Assembly (NCBI GenBank): GCA_018715105.1
Contig: DVMG01000042.1
Span: forward strand, 1-28,305
DNA length: 28,305 nt
Direction: 5' to 3'
Source of the DNA: Candidatus Ventricola intestinavium
GTDB taxonomy: Bacteria > Bacillota > Clostridia > Christensenellales > Aristaeellaceae
The notes beneath the pieces are model-generated. The model did no database searches and was not told the DNA's origin. It was given only the letters and a program-made list of their open reading frames with translations. This document shows, one piece after another, positions 1-10,160 of the stretch (the stretch's first letter is position 1; each line of letters begins with the position of its first letter). Made by a program: the position numbers and the translations under genes.

Positions 1-828
1 GGGGAGGCATCCGTTTATATCCTTGGCAACACATGCCTCCTGGTCTGCTCCATGCTGACAATACATCTCTTTCACTTTCTCTCTGAAAGCAGTGCACGTG
101 AAAGTCAATACAAGTTTGAAATCGGCTTATATATTTCCACCCTGAATCATCAGGAAGAATTCAAGCGGATCTACGAGGGCCTGATCCAGCTTCGGCATGA
201 CTTCCGGCATCATCTCGATGCGCTGAATATCCTGATCACGCAGAATGCAACGCAGGAGGCGCAGGCTTACCTGAGCAGTTACCGGGCCGAGTTTGATAAG
301 AGCGACCTGTTCACAACCGGATGCACCATGGCGGACGCGCTTCTCACCGCCAAGCGGATGACCATGAAGGCGCACGGCATCCGTTTTGATTTCACCTCCT
401 GCCCGCTGAATGTGTTGCCGCTTGAACCGCCGAAATTCTGCGCGGTTGTGGGCAACCTGCTGGATAACGCCATTGAGGGGACCCTTCGTGTGAAACATCC
501 CGATGCATCCCCTGTGATATCCCTGACCCTCAGCCGTGTCCACAACGTGTTCCGCATCGTCTGCGAAAACCCGTGCAATCCTCAGAGCGTGAAACAGGAG
601 AAAGGAATCTGGCGTTCATCCAAACGCAGGAGCTCCTATTCTGATTTTCATGGAATCGGCATTTCCAGCATACGCCGCATCATCGGAGAGGCAAACGGAA
701 ACTGCTTTTTCACCACGCACGGCCCTCTTTTTCATGCGGATCTGACCATTCCCTTCCCCCATGTTTCGGAAAACGAGGAGGCGTCCATTCATGAATCAAA
801 TCGCAGAAGCCGTCATCTCCCTTCTTGA
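1..828 (+). CDS. AgrC-like GHKL sensor histidine kinase (5' truncated by window edge)
   Basis: The reading frame is open from base 1, so the true start and most of the membrane sensor lie outside the window. The first visible residues form one hydrophobic segment, probably the last transmembrane helix. Counting from the Met at base 52, an H-box RHDFRHHL lies near residues 48-55 (His49 the likely phospho-acceptor), an N-box GNLLDNA near 134-140, and a glycine box HGIGISSIRRI near 200-210. This is the layout of GHKL kinases of the AgrC type, which sense cyclic peptide autoinducers. The gene overlaps the ORF of the following agrB-like gene and its stop lies 38 bases inside that gene, so the two are translationally linked. 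No cognate LytTR response regulator is visible. The call as an Agr-type kinase is strong from motifs and neighbour; the ligand is unknown. Confidence 0.85.
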   Translation, partial: GEASVYILGNTCLLVCSMLTIHLFHFLSESSARESQYKFEIGLYISTLNHQEEFKRIYEGLIQLRHDFRHHLDALNILITQNATQEAQAYLSSYRAEFDKSDLFTTGCTMADALLTAKRMTMKAHGIRFDFTSCPLNVLPLEPPKFCAVVGNLLDNAIEGTLRVKHPDASPVISLTLSRVHNVFRIVCENPCNPQSVKQEKGIWRSSKRRSSYSDFHGIGISSIRRIIGEANGNCFFTTHGPLFHADLTIPFPHVSENEEASIHESNRRSRHLPS

Positions 829-1366
829 AAAGCGGGGCGTCATTCGGGAGGAATCCCGCGCGGTGTATGTCTATGGCCTTTCCCAGATGATCTACACCTT
901 TTTAAGCACGCTGGGGCTGCTGCTCATCGGCCTGGCCGCCGGGCGCCCGGCAGAAACGGCGCTGCTCATCGCGCTGTTTTATACCAACCAGACATATGGC
1001 GGCGGCTATCACGCCAACTCGCACACGCGCTGTTTTCTGACCATGACGGCGGGGCTGCTGGTCTTTCTGGTCTCCTTTTCTCTGCCTTACAGCCTGCCCG
1101 GATGCGTGGCGCTGGCAGGCGCGGGCCTTGCCCTGCTGTATCTGCGCCCGCTGACGCTGCACCCCAACAAACTCTATCTGGCCAAAAAAAGCCGGCAGTT
1201 TATCCGGCGCTCGCGCAAGGCCGTTCTCCTCCAGGCGCTTTTCTTCGTGCTGGCGCTTCTCACCGGCTATGCGCCGTTGATCCGCACGCTTGCCATGGCC
1301 CTGTTTTTATGCGCCTGCTCACGGATGACCGCCATCCTCATCCGTCAGGGCCAGAGCTTCCCATGA
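791..1366 (+). CDS. AgrB-like accessory gene regulator peptidase
   Basis: A 191-residue polytopic membrane protein of the AgrB family, membrane cysteine endopeptidases that cut and cyclise the AgrD propeptide into a thiolactone or lactone signal. The catalytic pair is present in GGGYHANSHTRC: His74 and Cys81 are seven residues apart, as in staphylococcal AgrB (His77/Cys84). Several hydrophobic helices follow, separated by a basic loop (KKSRQFIRRSRK). I chose the ATG at 791 because a GAGGAGG sits 9 bases upstream (775-781). An earlier in-frame ATG at 761 would add a basic non-family tail. The gene overlaps the 3' end of the kinase. No AgrD-like peptide gene is visible beside it; it may lie upstream of the window. 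A bidirectional terminator follows. Confidence 0.88.
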   Translation: MNQIAEAVISLLEKRGVIREESRAVYVYGLSQMIYTFLSTLGLLLIGLAAGRPAETALLIALFYTNQTYGGGYHANSHTRCFLTMTAGLLVFLVSFSLPYSLPGCVALAGAGLALLYLRPLTLHPNKLYLAKKSRQFIRRSRKAVLLQALFFVLALLTGYAPLIRTLAMALFLCACSRMTAILIRQGQSFP

Positions 1367-1446
1367 AGCGCCGAAGGGCAGGCTGCATCCCCGGCGAAAG
1401 GCCGTAACCCTGCGGCTCTGCGCAAAAGGATTTCCAGCATAACAAA

Positions 1447-1482
1447 AGGATTGCCTCCACCGTTTGAGGCAATCCTCTTTTC
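1447..1482. terminator. bidirectional rho-independent terminator
   Basis: A perfect 11-bp stem, AGGATTGCCTC (1447-1457) with GAGGCAATCCT (1466-1476), has an 8-base loop and is followed by CTTTT. AAAA precedes it, giving a T-run on the other strand. It lies between the convergent agrB-like gene and the small minus-strand gene and can serve both. Confidence 0.85.
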
Positions 1483-1557
1483 ATCATCGTCGATCTATAT
1501 AAACCGTCCGCAGGAAGAGCTCAGGCATTCAGGCATCCGCCCTTTGCCGGCTCACGC

Positions 1558-1731
1558 TTAATACCAACCGTTCAGCACATTCTCCTCAGCAGCCCTGGCA
1601 CCGTATGTCTTCTTAAACTCAACACGATAAAAGTCGTCCATCTGGCGCGCGGCTTCTGCACGGCGGCCGTCATAGATACAGTACGCGACGTTCGCAGCGA
1701 TCAGCGCGGCGAAGACGAGGATGGCAGTCAT
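1558..1731 (-). CDS. small single-pass membrane protein, unknown function
   Basis: A 57-residue protein not recognised as any named family. An N-terminal hydrophobic helix (about residues 3-19, TAILVFAALIAANVAYCIY) with one Cys is followed by a charged, presumably soluble tail of about 37 residues ending NGWY. The start is the ATG at 1731 because AAGGAG (1745-1740) lies 8 bases upstream; an in-frame GTG at 1740 would overlap that site. An extended -10 promoter lies about 80 bases upstream. It converges on the agrB-like gene with a shared terminator. I considered AgrD: it has a hydrophobic start and a Cys, but the Cys is inside the helix and the acidic AgrD tail pattern is missing, so I do not call it that. 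Its own promoter and ribosome-binding site support a real gene. Confidence 0.6.
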   Translation of the reverse strand: MTAILVFAALIAANVAYCIYDGRRAEAARQMDDFYRVEFKKTYGARAAEENVLNGWY

Positions 1732-1810
1732 TTTTAGCACTCCTTCTGGTCGGGAAGTCGTCCATCAATTCGAGGCAGGCGCTTCTTTTTTCCCGCCTCT
1801 TGGCACTCAC

Positions 1811-1819
1811 ATTATATCA
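1811..1819 (-). promoter_or_regulatory. extended -10 promoter of the small membrane protein gene
   Basis: The minus strand reads TGATATAAT: a perfect TATAAT (1816-1811) with the extended TG one base upstream. No good -35 element is visible, which is usual for extended -10 promoters. The predicted start of transcription, near 1804, gives a leader of about 70 bases. Confidence 0.55.
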
Positions 1820-2185
1820 CTTTTTCCGTATTTTCGCACAGATTTTTTTGCGGAATATCAAATCTTTTCATCTGAAAGAATGCCTTCGTTTTCCGCTCAT
1901 CCGCATGCCGGCTTCACCCATCTTTAACACAAATTTGAATGTCCGGCATGGCAATCGTTCATTTCAGAGCCTGTTTGAGCGTTGCCCGAAAGGGCCGGAG
2001 GAAAATTTTTTGTTTGACCTTTCCTGATCTATAAATCTGCCGGCTGCCTGTCAGGGCATCGCCCTCCCATGATCCGCGCTCCGATGCCCCCTGCTCTGGG
2101 ATTCCATGCATCCCGAGAACATCTTTTTTTCTCCGAAAAGGACGGGCTTTTGAGGCTGCATCGAATTTTTTGCCGCAAAAGCAAA
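1820..2185. other. intergenic stretch before uvrB
   Basis: About 370 bases without a supported gene. Open frames here lack ribosome-binding sites and known motifs. It holds a small GCCC-GAAA-GGGC hairpin (1984-1995) followed by a T-run (2005-2011) and the sequence TTTGACC. I see no complete promoter pair until the uvrB promoter. An in-frame upstream extension of uvrB crosses this stretch but would begin before the promoter. Confidence 0.4.
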
Positions 2186-2199
2186 GGAACGCTTGTTCC
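2186..2199. promoter_or_regulatory. LexA (SOS) operator of uvrBA
   Basis: GGAACGCTTGTTCC is a perfect inverted repeat in its outer five bases, matching the Gram-positive LexA/DinR core GAAC-N4-GTTC. It covers the -35 element (2193-2198), so bound LexA would block RNA polymerase. The uvrBA operon is a classical LexA target in Firmicutes. Confidence 0.88.
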
Positions 2200-2221
2200 C
2201 TTTTATCTTCTATGCTATAAT
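2193..2221 (+). promoter_or_regulatory. uvrBA promoter
   Basis: TTGTTC (2193-2198), a 17-base spacer and a perfect TATAAT (2216-2221) with an extended TG at 2213-2214. Transcription would start near 2228, leaving a leader of about 39 bases before the uvrB ATG at 2267. The -35 element lies inside the SOS box. Confidence 0.85.
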
Positions 2222-2266
2222 GTTGGCTGTCAACACAGGGGCTGCGCCCCGGCATGGGAGGTCAAA

Positions 2267-4321
2267 ATGCAGGAAGGCCGCTTTGTTCTCAAATCCCCCT
2301 TCAAGCCGCAGGGCGATCAGCCTCAGGCCATTGAGGCGCTGGCGCGCGGCGTGCAGGAGGGCATGCCCTGCCAGGTGCTGCTGGGCGTCACCGGATCGGG
2401 CAAGACCTATACCATGGCCTCCGTCATCGAGCGCGTGCAGCGGCCCACGCTGGTCATCGCGCATAATAAGACGCTCGCCGCACAGCTGTGCGCGGAGTTT
2501 AAAGAGTTTTTTCCCGACAGCGCGGTGGAGTATTTTGTCTCCTATTACGATTACTATCAGCCCGAGGCCTATATCGCCTCCACAGACACGTACATTGAAA
2601 AGGATTCCTCTGTCAACGAGGAGATTGAGCGCCTGCGCCACAGCGCCACAGCCGCTCTGCGCGAGCGGCGGGATGTGATTGTCGTCGCGTCGGTTTCCTG
2701 CATCTATTCCATGGGCGACCCTTCCGAATACGAGGGCATGATGATCTCGCTTCGCCCGGGCATGACCCTGGAGCGCGACGATCTCGTGCGCCAGCTGGTG
2801 GAAATCCAGTATGACCGCAGCGATATCGAATTTGAGCGCGGCACATTCCGCGTGCGCGGGGATGTGGTGGAGATTTTCCCGGCCGGCTATGAAAAAAGCG
2901 CGCTTCGTGTGGAATTCTTCGGGGAGGAAATCGACCGCATTTCAAGCATCGATGTGGTCAGCGGGCACACGCTGATGGTTCTGCAGCATGTGGCCATCTA
3001 TCCCGCCACACACTATGCCACCCCGCGCGATGTCATCGACCGCGCCATTGGGAACATCGAGCATGATCTTTCCCTGCGCGTGGAAGAATTCAAAAAGAAC
3101 GGCGATCTTCTTGAAGCCCAGCGCATCAGCCAGCGCACGAGTTATGATATTGAAATGCTGCGCGAGCTTGGCTACTGCACGGGCATTGAAAACTATTCCC
3201 GCTATTTTGACGGCCGCCAGCCCGGCGACGCGCCCTATACGCTGCTTGACTACTTTCCGGAGGACTACATCGTCTTCGTCGACGAGAGCCATGTGACGCT
3301 TCCCCAGATCCGCGCCATGTACAACGGAGACCGTGCCCGCAAGGAAGCGCTGGTCAGCTATGGTTTCCGCCTGCCCAGCGCATTTGACAACAGGCCGCTC
3401 CGATTTGAAGAATTTGAGCAGCGCATCGGGCAGCTTGTCTGCGTGAGCGCCACGCCCGCCGCCTATGAGCTGGGGCGGGCCGGGCAGGTGGTGGAGCAGA
3501 TCATCCGCCCGACGGGCCTGCTGGATCCCCTCATCGACGTGCGGCCCGCCACCGGGCAGGTGGATGATCTCTATGGGGAAATTCAGCAGGTCACGCAAAA
3601 GGGATACCGCGTGCTTGTCACCACCCTGACCAAAAAGATGGCCGAAAGCCTGACCACCTACCTGGGGGAGATGAACGTCCGGGTTCGTTACCTGCATTCT
3701 GACGTGCAGACCATGGAACGCCAGGAGATCATCCGCGATCTGCGCCTGGGGGTGTTCGACGTGCTGGTGGGCATCAACCTGCTGCGCGAAGGGCTTGACC
3801 TGCCGGAGGTCGCGCTCGTGGCCATTCTCGATGCGGATAAAGAGGGCTTTCTGCGCAGCGAGGTGAGCATGATCCAGACCATCGGCCGCGCCGCGCGCAA
3901 TGCCGAGGGCCGCGTCATCATGTATGCCGACACGATGACCGAGAGCATGAACAGGGCCATCTTTGAGACCCAGCGCCGCCGCCAGCTGCAGCAGGCTTTC
4001 AACGAGGCGCACGGCATCACGCCCACCACGGTCATGAAATCCGTGCGCGACCTGCTTGAAATCGGGCATGCGCCGGGCGAAAAGGAGAAATCCCGCAGGC
4101 AGGCCCCGCAGGCCATGACCGAGGATGAGCTGCATCTGCTCATCTGCTCCACCGAGGAGAAGATGCTGCAGGCCGCCGCCAACCTGGATTTTGAGCTCGC
4201 GGCCAAGCTGCGTGACCGGCTCTTTGAGCTGCAGGGGAAGAGCCCGCTGGAGATCCCGACGGAAACCGTCTCCCTGCCTCAGCGCAAGCGGCGCAAAAGA
4301 AGCAAATACTTAAAGGCGTGA
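2267..4321 (+). CDS. uvrB: UvrABC excinuclease subunit B
   Basis: A 684-residue DNA-repair helicase-like ATPase that receives damaged DNA from UvrA and recruits UvrC for dual incision in nucleotide excision repair. Visible features: N-terminal FKPQGDQPQAI; Walker A GVTGSGKT (residues 40-47); the beta-hairpin region YYDYYQPEAY (about 92-101); the helicase II motif DESH (339-342); the C-terminal helicase motif QTIGRAARN; and a C-terminal UVR motif (LDFELAAKLRDRLFEL) that contacts UvrC. I chose ATG 2267 because GGGAGG lies just upstream and a longer in-frame ORF from 2069 would start before the promoter. Length and all motifs are normal. uvrA follows after 44 bases, forming a uvrBA operon under the SOS box. 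Confidence 0.97.
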   Translation: MQEGRFVLKSPFKPQGDQPQAIEALARGVQEGMPCQVLLGVTGSGKTYTMASVIERVQRPTLVIAHNKTLAAQLCAEFKEFFPDSAVEYFVSYYDYYQPEAYIASTDTYIEKDSSVNEEIERLRHSATAALRERRDVIVVASVSCIYSMGDPSEYEGMMISLRPGMTLERDDLVRQLVEIQYDRSDIEFERGTFRVRGDVVEIFPAGYEKSALRVEFFGEEIDRISSIDVVSGHTLMVLQHVAIYPATHYATPRDVIDRAIGNIEHDLSLRVEEFKKNGDLLEAQRISQRTSYDIEMLRELGYCTGIENYSRYFDGRQPGDAPYTLLDYFPEDYIVFVDESHVTLPQIRAMYNGDRARKEALVSYGFRLPSAFDNRPLRFEEFEQRIGQLVCVSATPAAYELGRAGQVVEQIIRPTGLLDPLIDVRPATGQVDDLYGEIQQVTQKGYRVLVTTLTKKMAESLTTYLGEMNVRVRYLHSDVQTMERQEIIRDLRLGVFDVLVGINLLREGLDLPEVALVAILDADKEGFLRSEVSMIQTIGRAARNAEGRVIMYADTMTESMNRAIFETQRRRQLQQAFNEAHGITPTTVMKSVRDLLEIGHAPGEKEKSRRQAPQAMTEDELHLLICSTEEKMLQAAANLDFELAAKLRDRLFELQGKSPLEIPTETVSLPQRKRRKRSKYLKA

Positions 4322-4365
4322 GCCGGACTCTTACAGGGCCCGGCCACAAGACAAAGGAGCCATCC

Positions 4366-7218
<2,853 letters not shown>

Positions 7219-7234
7219 ACCGGGAAACATGGCC

Positions 7235-7280
7235 GCCGAAGCCGCCCCTCTTTCGGCCAGGGTAGGAAAAAAAATTTTTT
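7235..7280 (+). terminator. possible weak terminator after uvrA
   Basis: GCCGAA (7235-7240) can pair with TTCGGC (7252-7257), but the stem is only 6 bp and the A8-T6 tract (about 7267-7280) starts 10 bases later. It may also act on the convergent GH43 transcript. A tentative call. Confidence 0.25.
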
Positions 7281-7302
7281 CTCTCCCTTTGGATTTTTGG
7301 AT

Positions 7303-8211
7303 TTATCGGTAGATGACGAGTTTTCCCTCGGGCGTGAATGCGGCGGGGGAAAGAAAGCCCATGCGGGCCTGACCGGTCTGCTCGGTGCGGCCGTGATAGG
7401 CGATCATCAGCCCGCCGTCCGGCCCGTCAAACATGCAGCTGTGGCCCGTGCCGGTCACATCGCCGCCACGCTCCAGAATGGGGTTTTCCGCGGCCTTGGC
7501 ATAGGGCCCCAGCGGATGCTCAGCCACGGCATAGCCCACAGCATAATCCGGCCCGCCAAAGAAATTGGCGGAATAGGTCATCACATATGTCTTTCCATGT
7601 TTCATCAGGAACGATCCCTCGTTCCAGCGCCTGCCCGTCGCCGCGGCTGAGCGGCCTTCCCAGGCCTGTTCAGGGCGAAGCAGCAGCACGGGCTCGCCCA
7701 GGATGCCGGTGAAATCCGGCAGCAGCTCCACCCCGTAGATCCAGCTTTCTTCCAGGCCGTTCACGCGATGCTCATAGCAGCATCGGGAATAATACAGGTA
7801 GAAGCGCCCGTCTTCCTCATAGACGTTTGCGTCGATGACGGGATAGCCGGGATCAAACAGGGGCCTGTCCGCCATGTCCTCAAAGGGGCCGGTTGGCGTG
7901 TCGGCGACGGCTACGCCGATGCGGAAGTTTTCAAGCGCACCGGTAGGATTATAGGCCCAGTCTGCGCTGTAAAACAGGTAATACCGGCCGCCGATCTCAT
8001 AGCACTCCGGCGCCCAGAAACAGCCCGTTCCCCAGCGGGCATGCGAAGCGGACAGAGCCAGGCCATGATCCGTCCATGTCACCAGATCATGGGAAGAGCG
8101 CACGGGAAAGCCGCTCCCGTCTTCATGGGTGCAATAGAGATAGTAAAGCCCGTTGGAAGCGCGCAGGATAAAGGGATCCGCCGCGGGAAAGGAAAAGCGC
8201 AGGGTCGTCAT
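7303..8211 (-). CDS. glycoside hydrolase family 43 protein
   Basis: A 302-residue five-bladed beta-propeller glycosidase of the GH43 type (arabinofuranosidase or beta-xylosidase activities are typical). The three catalytic acids are visible: Asp12 in PAADPFIL (general base), Asp127 in PVIDANVY (pKa modulator) and Glu198 in RRWNEGSFL (general acid). There is no signal peptide, so it probably works in the cytoplasm on imported oligosaccharides. I start at the ATG at 8211, with AGGAGG (8224-8219) seven bases upstream; a longer frame begins at 8259 without a site. It stands alone, with no sugar transporter beside it, and is divergent from the response regulator. Substrate cannot be set from sequence. 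Confidence 0.9.
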   Translation of the reverse strand: MTTLRFSFPAADPFILRASNGLYYLYCTHEDGSGFPVRSSHDLVTWTDHGLALSASHARWGTGCFWAPECYEIGGRYYLFYSADWAYNPTGALENFRIGVAVADTPTGPFEDMADRPLFDPGYPVIDANVYEEDGRFYLYYSRCCYEHRVNGLEESWIYGVELLPDFTGILGEPVLLLRPEQAWEGRSAAATGRRWNEGSFLMKHGKTYVMTYSANFFGGPDYAVGYAVAEHPLGPYAKAAENPILERGGDVTGTGHSCMFDGPDGGLMIAYHGRTEQTGQARMGFLSPAAFTPEGKLVIYR

Positions 8212-8249
8212 GCTCAAACCTCCTGTGTCAAAACAGATGCGGGACCGCG

Positions 8250-8271
8250 GCCCTTCCAAAAAGAGAAGGGC
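8250..8271. promoter_or_regulatory. hairpin in the GH43 leader
   Basis: GCCCTTC (8250-8256) and GAAGGGC (8265-8271) form a 7-bp stem with an 8-base loop, inside the GH43 5' leader 39 bases before its start codon. No T-run follows, so it is not a standard terminator. Role unknown. Confidence 0.4.
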
Positions 8272-8308
8272 TGAAGAACCTTCGATTGCCCGGTTGCCGG
8301 GCGCGCTT

Positions 8309-8337
8309 ATTATAGCATGCCTTCAGGCCGCCTGCAA
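8309..8337 (-). promoter_or_regulatory. promoter of the GH43 gene
   Basis: On the minus strand TTGCAG (8337-8332), a 17-base spacer and TATAAT (8314-8309) with an extended TG. The leader would be about 90 bases and contains the hairpin at 8250-8271. Confidence 0.65.
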
Positions 8338-8380
8338 ACGAGTTCTCTCCCCGGAAGAAAAAACACATCCCGCCGTTGAT

Positions 8381-8422
8381 AAAACGCTAAAACGCTTTTC
8401 TCCCCCCGAAGGGGGAGAAAAG
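8381..8422. promoter_or_regulatory. tandem repeat plus strong hairpin before the response-regulator gene
   Basis: Two exact head-to-tail copies of AAAACGCT (8381-8388, 8389-8396) run into a perfect 12-bp stem: CTTTTCTCCCCC (8395-8406) with GGGGGAGAAAAG (8411-8422). The loop is CGAA on the plus strand and TTCG on the minus strand, where it makes a C-UUCG-G tetraloop. A regulator-binding site or a 5' leader structure is possible. No T-run follows, so it is not a plain terminator. Confidence 0.5.
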
Positions 8423-8453
8423 AAGACCTTCGCTTATAAAGGGGGAAAGATGG

Positions 8454-9140
8454 ATGAAACGGCTGCTCCTTGTCGAAGATGATCCGGCCATTGCCAAAAA
8501 CCTGGCGCTTCTGCTCCTCGCCGAGGGGTTTGACCTCATTCATGCGGCCACGCGGGAGGAAGCCGTGGCTGTTCTGGATCAGCATGCCTTCGATCTGGCG
8601 CTGATTGATATCTCCCTGCCGGATGGAAACGGATTTTCCGTCTGCACGCAGATCCGGGAAACGCAGCCGATCCCGGTCATCTTTCTGACCGCCTCCGGCG
8701 ACGAGGCAAGCGTGGTGACGGGGCTGAACATGGGAGCGGATGATTATGTGATCAAGCCCTTTCGTCCCCGCGAGCTGATCGCCCGGATTCAAACGGCTTT
8801 GCGGAAAAGCGGCCGGTCCCGTTCGGTTTTTACAAGGGGTGATCTTTCCGTCGATCTGGCCGGCGGGGTGGTGAAAAAAGGCGGCCGGGAGGTCTTTCTC
8901 TCCGCGCTTGAATACCGCCTTCTGCTCATCCTGATCAACAACCCTGAAAGCATCCTCACGCGGGAGCGCCTGCTCCGGGAACTGTGGGACGCGGCGGGAG
9001 AGTTTGTGAGCGACAACACGCTGACCGTTTACATCAAGCGGCTGCGTGAAAAAATCGAGGATCATCCCGCGGATCCGCAGATCATCCTGACCGTGCGCGG
9101 GATCGGGTACCGATTGGGAGGCCGCCATGTTTCGCAATAG
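8454..9140 (+). CDS. OmpR/PhoB-family response regulator
   Basis: A 228-residue two-domain regulator. The receiver domain (residues 1-115) has the acidic pair Asp9/Asp10, phospho-acceptor Asp52 (ALIDISLPDGNG), Thr79 and Lys101 (DDYVIKPF). The C-terminal winged-helix DNA-binding domain (about 125-225) includes LTRERLLRELW and the family motif TVRGIGYRL. A purine-rich GGGGGAAAG (8441-8449) precedes the ATG. The gene overlaps the kinase gene by 14 bases and leads a four-gene run with an ABC transporter, the usual layout of peptide-antibiotic detoxification loci. Likely target sites are the repeat array before the ABC genes and possibly its own upstream region. Confidence 0.95.
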   Translation: MKRLLLVEDDPAIAKNLALLLLAEGFDLIHAATREEAVAVLDQHAFDLALIDISLPDGNGFSVCTQIRETQPIPVIFLTASGDEASVVTGLNMGADDYVIKPFRPRELIARIQTALRKSGRSRSVFTRGDLSVDLAGGVVKKGGREVFLSALEYRLLLILINNPESILTRERLLRELWDAAGEFVSDNTLTVYIKRLREKIEDHPADPQIILTVRGIGYRLGGRHVSQ

Positions 9141-10116
9141 GGAAATACGCCGGTTTTCGCTGCTGTTCGCCGGGATTACGTTCGCGGCCGCGGCCGGGGG
9201 CTTTGCTCTCCATCCGGCCGCCGGCCTCATGGCCTTTTTCTGCGCCGCCGCCTTTGGCACGGCGTTTTTTGCATTCACCAGGGCGCGGTACAGACGCCTG
9301 GCTGAACTGGCCGGGCAGATTGACATCGTGCTGCATTATGCAGACCGTCTGTGCATCCGCGAGGCGGAGGAGGGCGAGCTCTCGATCCTGCAAACCGAGA
9401 TCGCCAAGATGACGCAGCGCATCCGTGAGCAGAACGACGCCCTGAAAAAGGACAGGGAACATCTGGCCGATTCGCTGGCCGACATCGCCCATCAGCTGCG
9501 CACGCCGCTCACATCCATCAGCCTGATCCTGACGCTGCTTGAAAACACGCCCGATGAGCGCGGGCGCGCCGGCCTTCTGCGGGAGGCCGAAGAGCTGCTT
9601 GCGCGCATGGACTGGCTGATCACCTCCCTGCTCAAGCTTTCCCGGCTTGACGCGGGCATCGTCTCCTTTGCCAGAGAACCGGTGAATGTGAAAGAGCTGA
9701 TAGAGACCGCCCTTCGTCCGCTTGCGATTCCGCTGGAGCTTCGAGGCGTTTCCCTCCGTCTGAATGTGCCGGAAAAAATCCGGATCACAGGCGATCGGCT
9801 CTGGCTTTCGGAGGCGCTGCAGAACATCCTCAAAAACTGCATGGAAAGCGCGGGGCACGGCGGGCGGATTGCCATCGCCTGCCGGGATACGCCGCTGTTT
9901 ACGGAAATCACCCTCCGGGACAGCGGATCGGGCTTTTCGGACGCGGATCTGCCCCATGTGTTTGACCGGTTTTACCGGGGGAATCCGGGCGGCACCGCGG
10001 GCTATGGAATCGGCCTGGCGCTTTGCCGGATGATCCTCACCCGGCAGGGAGGCACGGTTTCTGCCAAAAACCATCCCGAAGGCGGCGCCCTGTTCACCAT
10101 TCGTTTCCCCAAGTGA
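9127..10116 (+). CDS. sensor histidine kinase, intramembrane-sensing type
   Basis: A 329-residue membrane kinase. Two hydrophobic helices (about residues 10-28 and 30-50) are joined by only a few residues, so there is almost no extracellular sensor domain, as in BceS- or LiaS-like kinases that sense through a partner transporter. The cytoplasmic part carries an H-box DIAHQLRTPLTS with phospho-acceptor His122, N-box QNILKNCMESA (Asn237), F-box VFDRFYRG and G-box GYGIGLALC. Start ATG 9127 overlaps the regulator gene, with a GGGAGG upstream (9116-9121). It should phosphorylate the regulator encoded just before it. Pairing with the ABC transporter is inferred from gene order. Confidence 0.93.
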   Translation: MFRNREIRRFSLLFAGITFAAAAGGFALHPAAGLMAFFCAAAFGTAFFAFTRARYRRLAELAGQIDIVLHYADRLCIREAEEGELSILQTEIAKMTQRIREQNDALKKDREHLADSLADIAHQLRTPLTSISLILTLLENTPDERGRAGLLREAEELLARMDWLITSLLKLSRLDAGIVSFAREPVNVKELIETALRPLAIPLELRGVSLRLNVPEKIRITGDRLWLSEALQNILKNCMESAGHGGRIAIACRDTPLFTEITLRDSGSGFSDADLPHVFDRFYRGNPGGTAGYGIGLALCRMILTRQGGTVSAKNHPEGGALFTIRFPK

Positions 10117-10150
10117 CGAATCTCTCACCTGAACGTCACGAAGATGTAAG
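10114..10150 (+). promoter_or_regulatory. candidate response-regulator binding array, 11-bp period
   Basis: Short half-sites recur at exactly 11-base steps: TGAC (10114), TCAC (10125), TCAC (10136) and TAAG (10147); the hexamers are TCTCAC, CGTCAC and TGTAAG. An 11-bp direct-repeat spacing is typical of OmpR/PhoB-type dimers bound on one DNA face. The array ends 10 bases before the -10-like TATCAT, where an activator replacing a poor -35 element would sit. Confidence 0.5.
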
Positions 10151-10160
10151 CATCCCGTTC

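Noticed and set aside
1363..1407. 14-codon frame overlapping the agrB stop, considered as AgrD.
   Set aside because: Lacks the amphipathic leader and acidic tail of AgrD and is far too short; mentioned only as a lead.
2069..2266. In-frame upstream extension of uvrB (66 extra residues).
   Set aside because: It starts before the SOS-controlled promoter at 2193-2221, and the extra residues do not fit the UvrB N-terminus.
2942..4135. 397-codon open frame antisense to uvrB.
   Set aside because: The opposite strand has full uvrB motifs; long antisense frames are common in GC-rich genes and this has no known motif or ribosome-binding site.
8381..8400. A CcpA (cre) site at the AAAACGCTTTTC sequence upstream of GH43.
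   Set aside because: Only about half of the cre consensus positions match, and it lies about 45 bases upstream of the GH43 -35 element.
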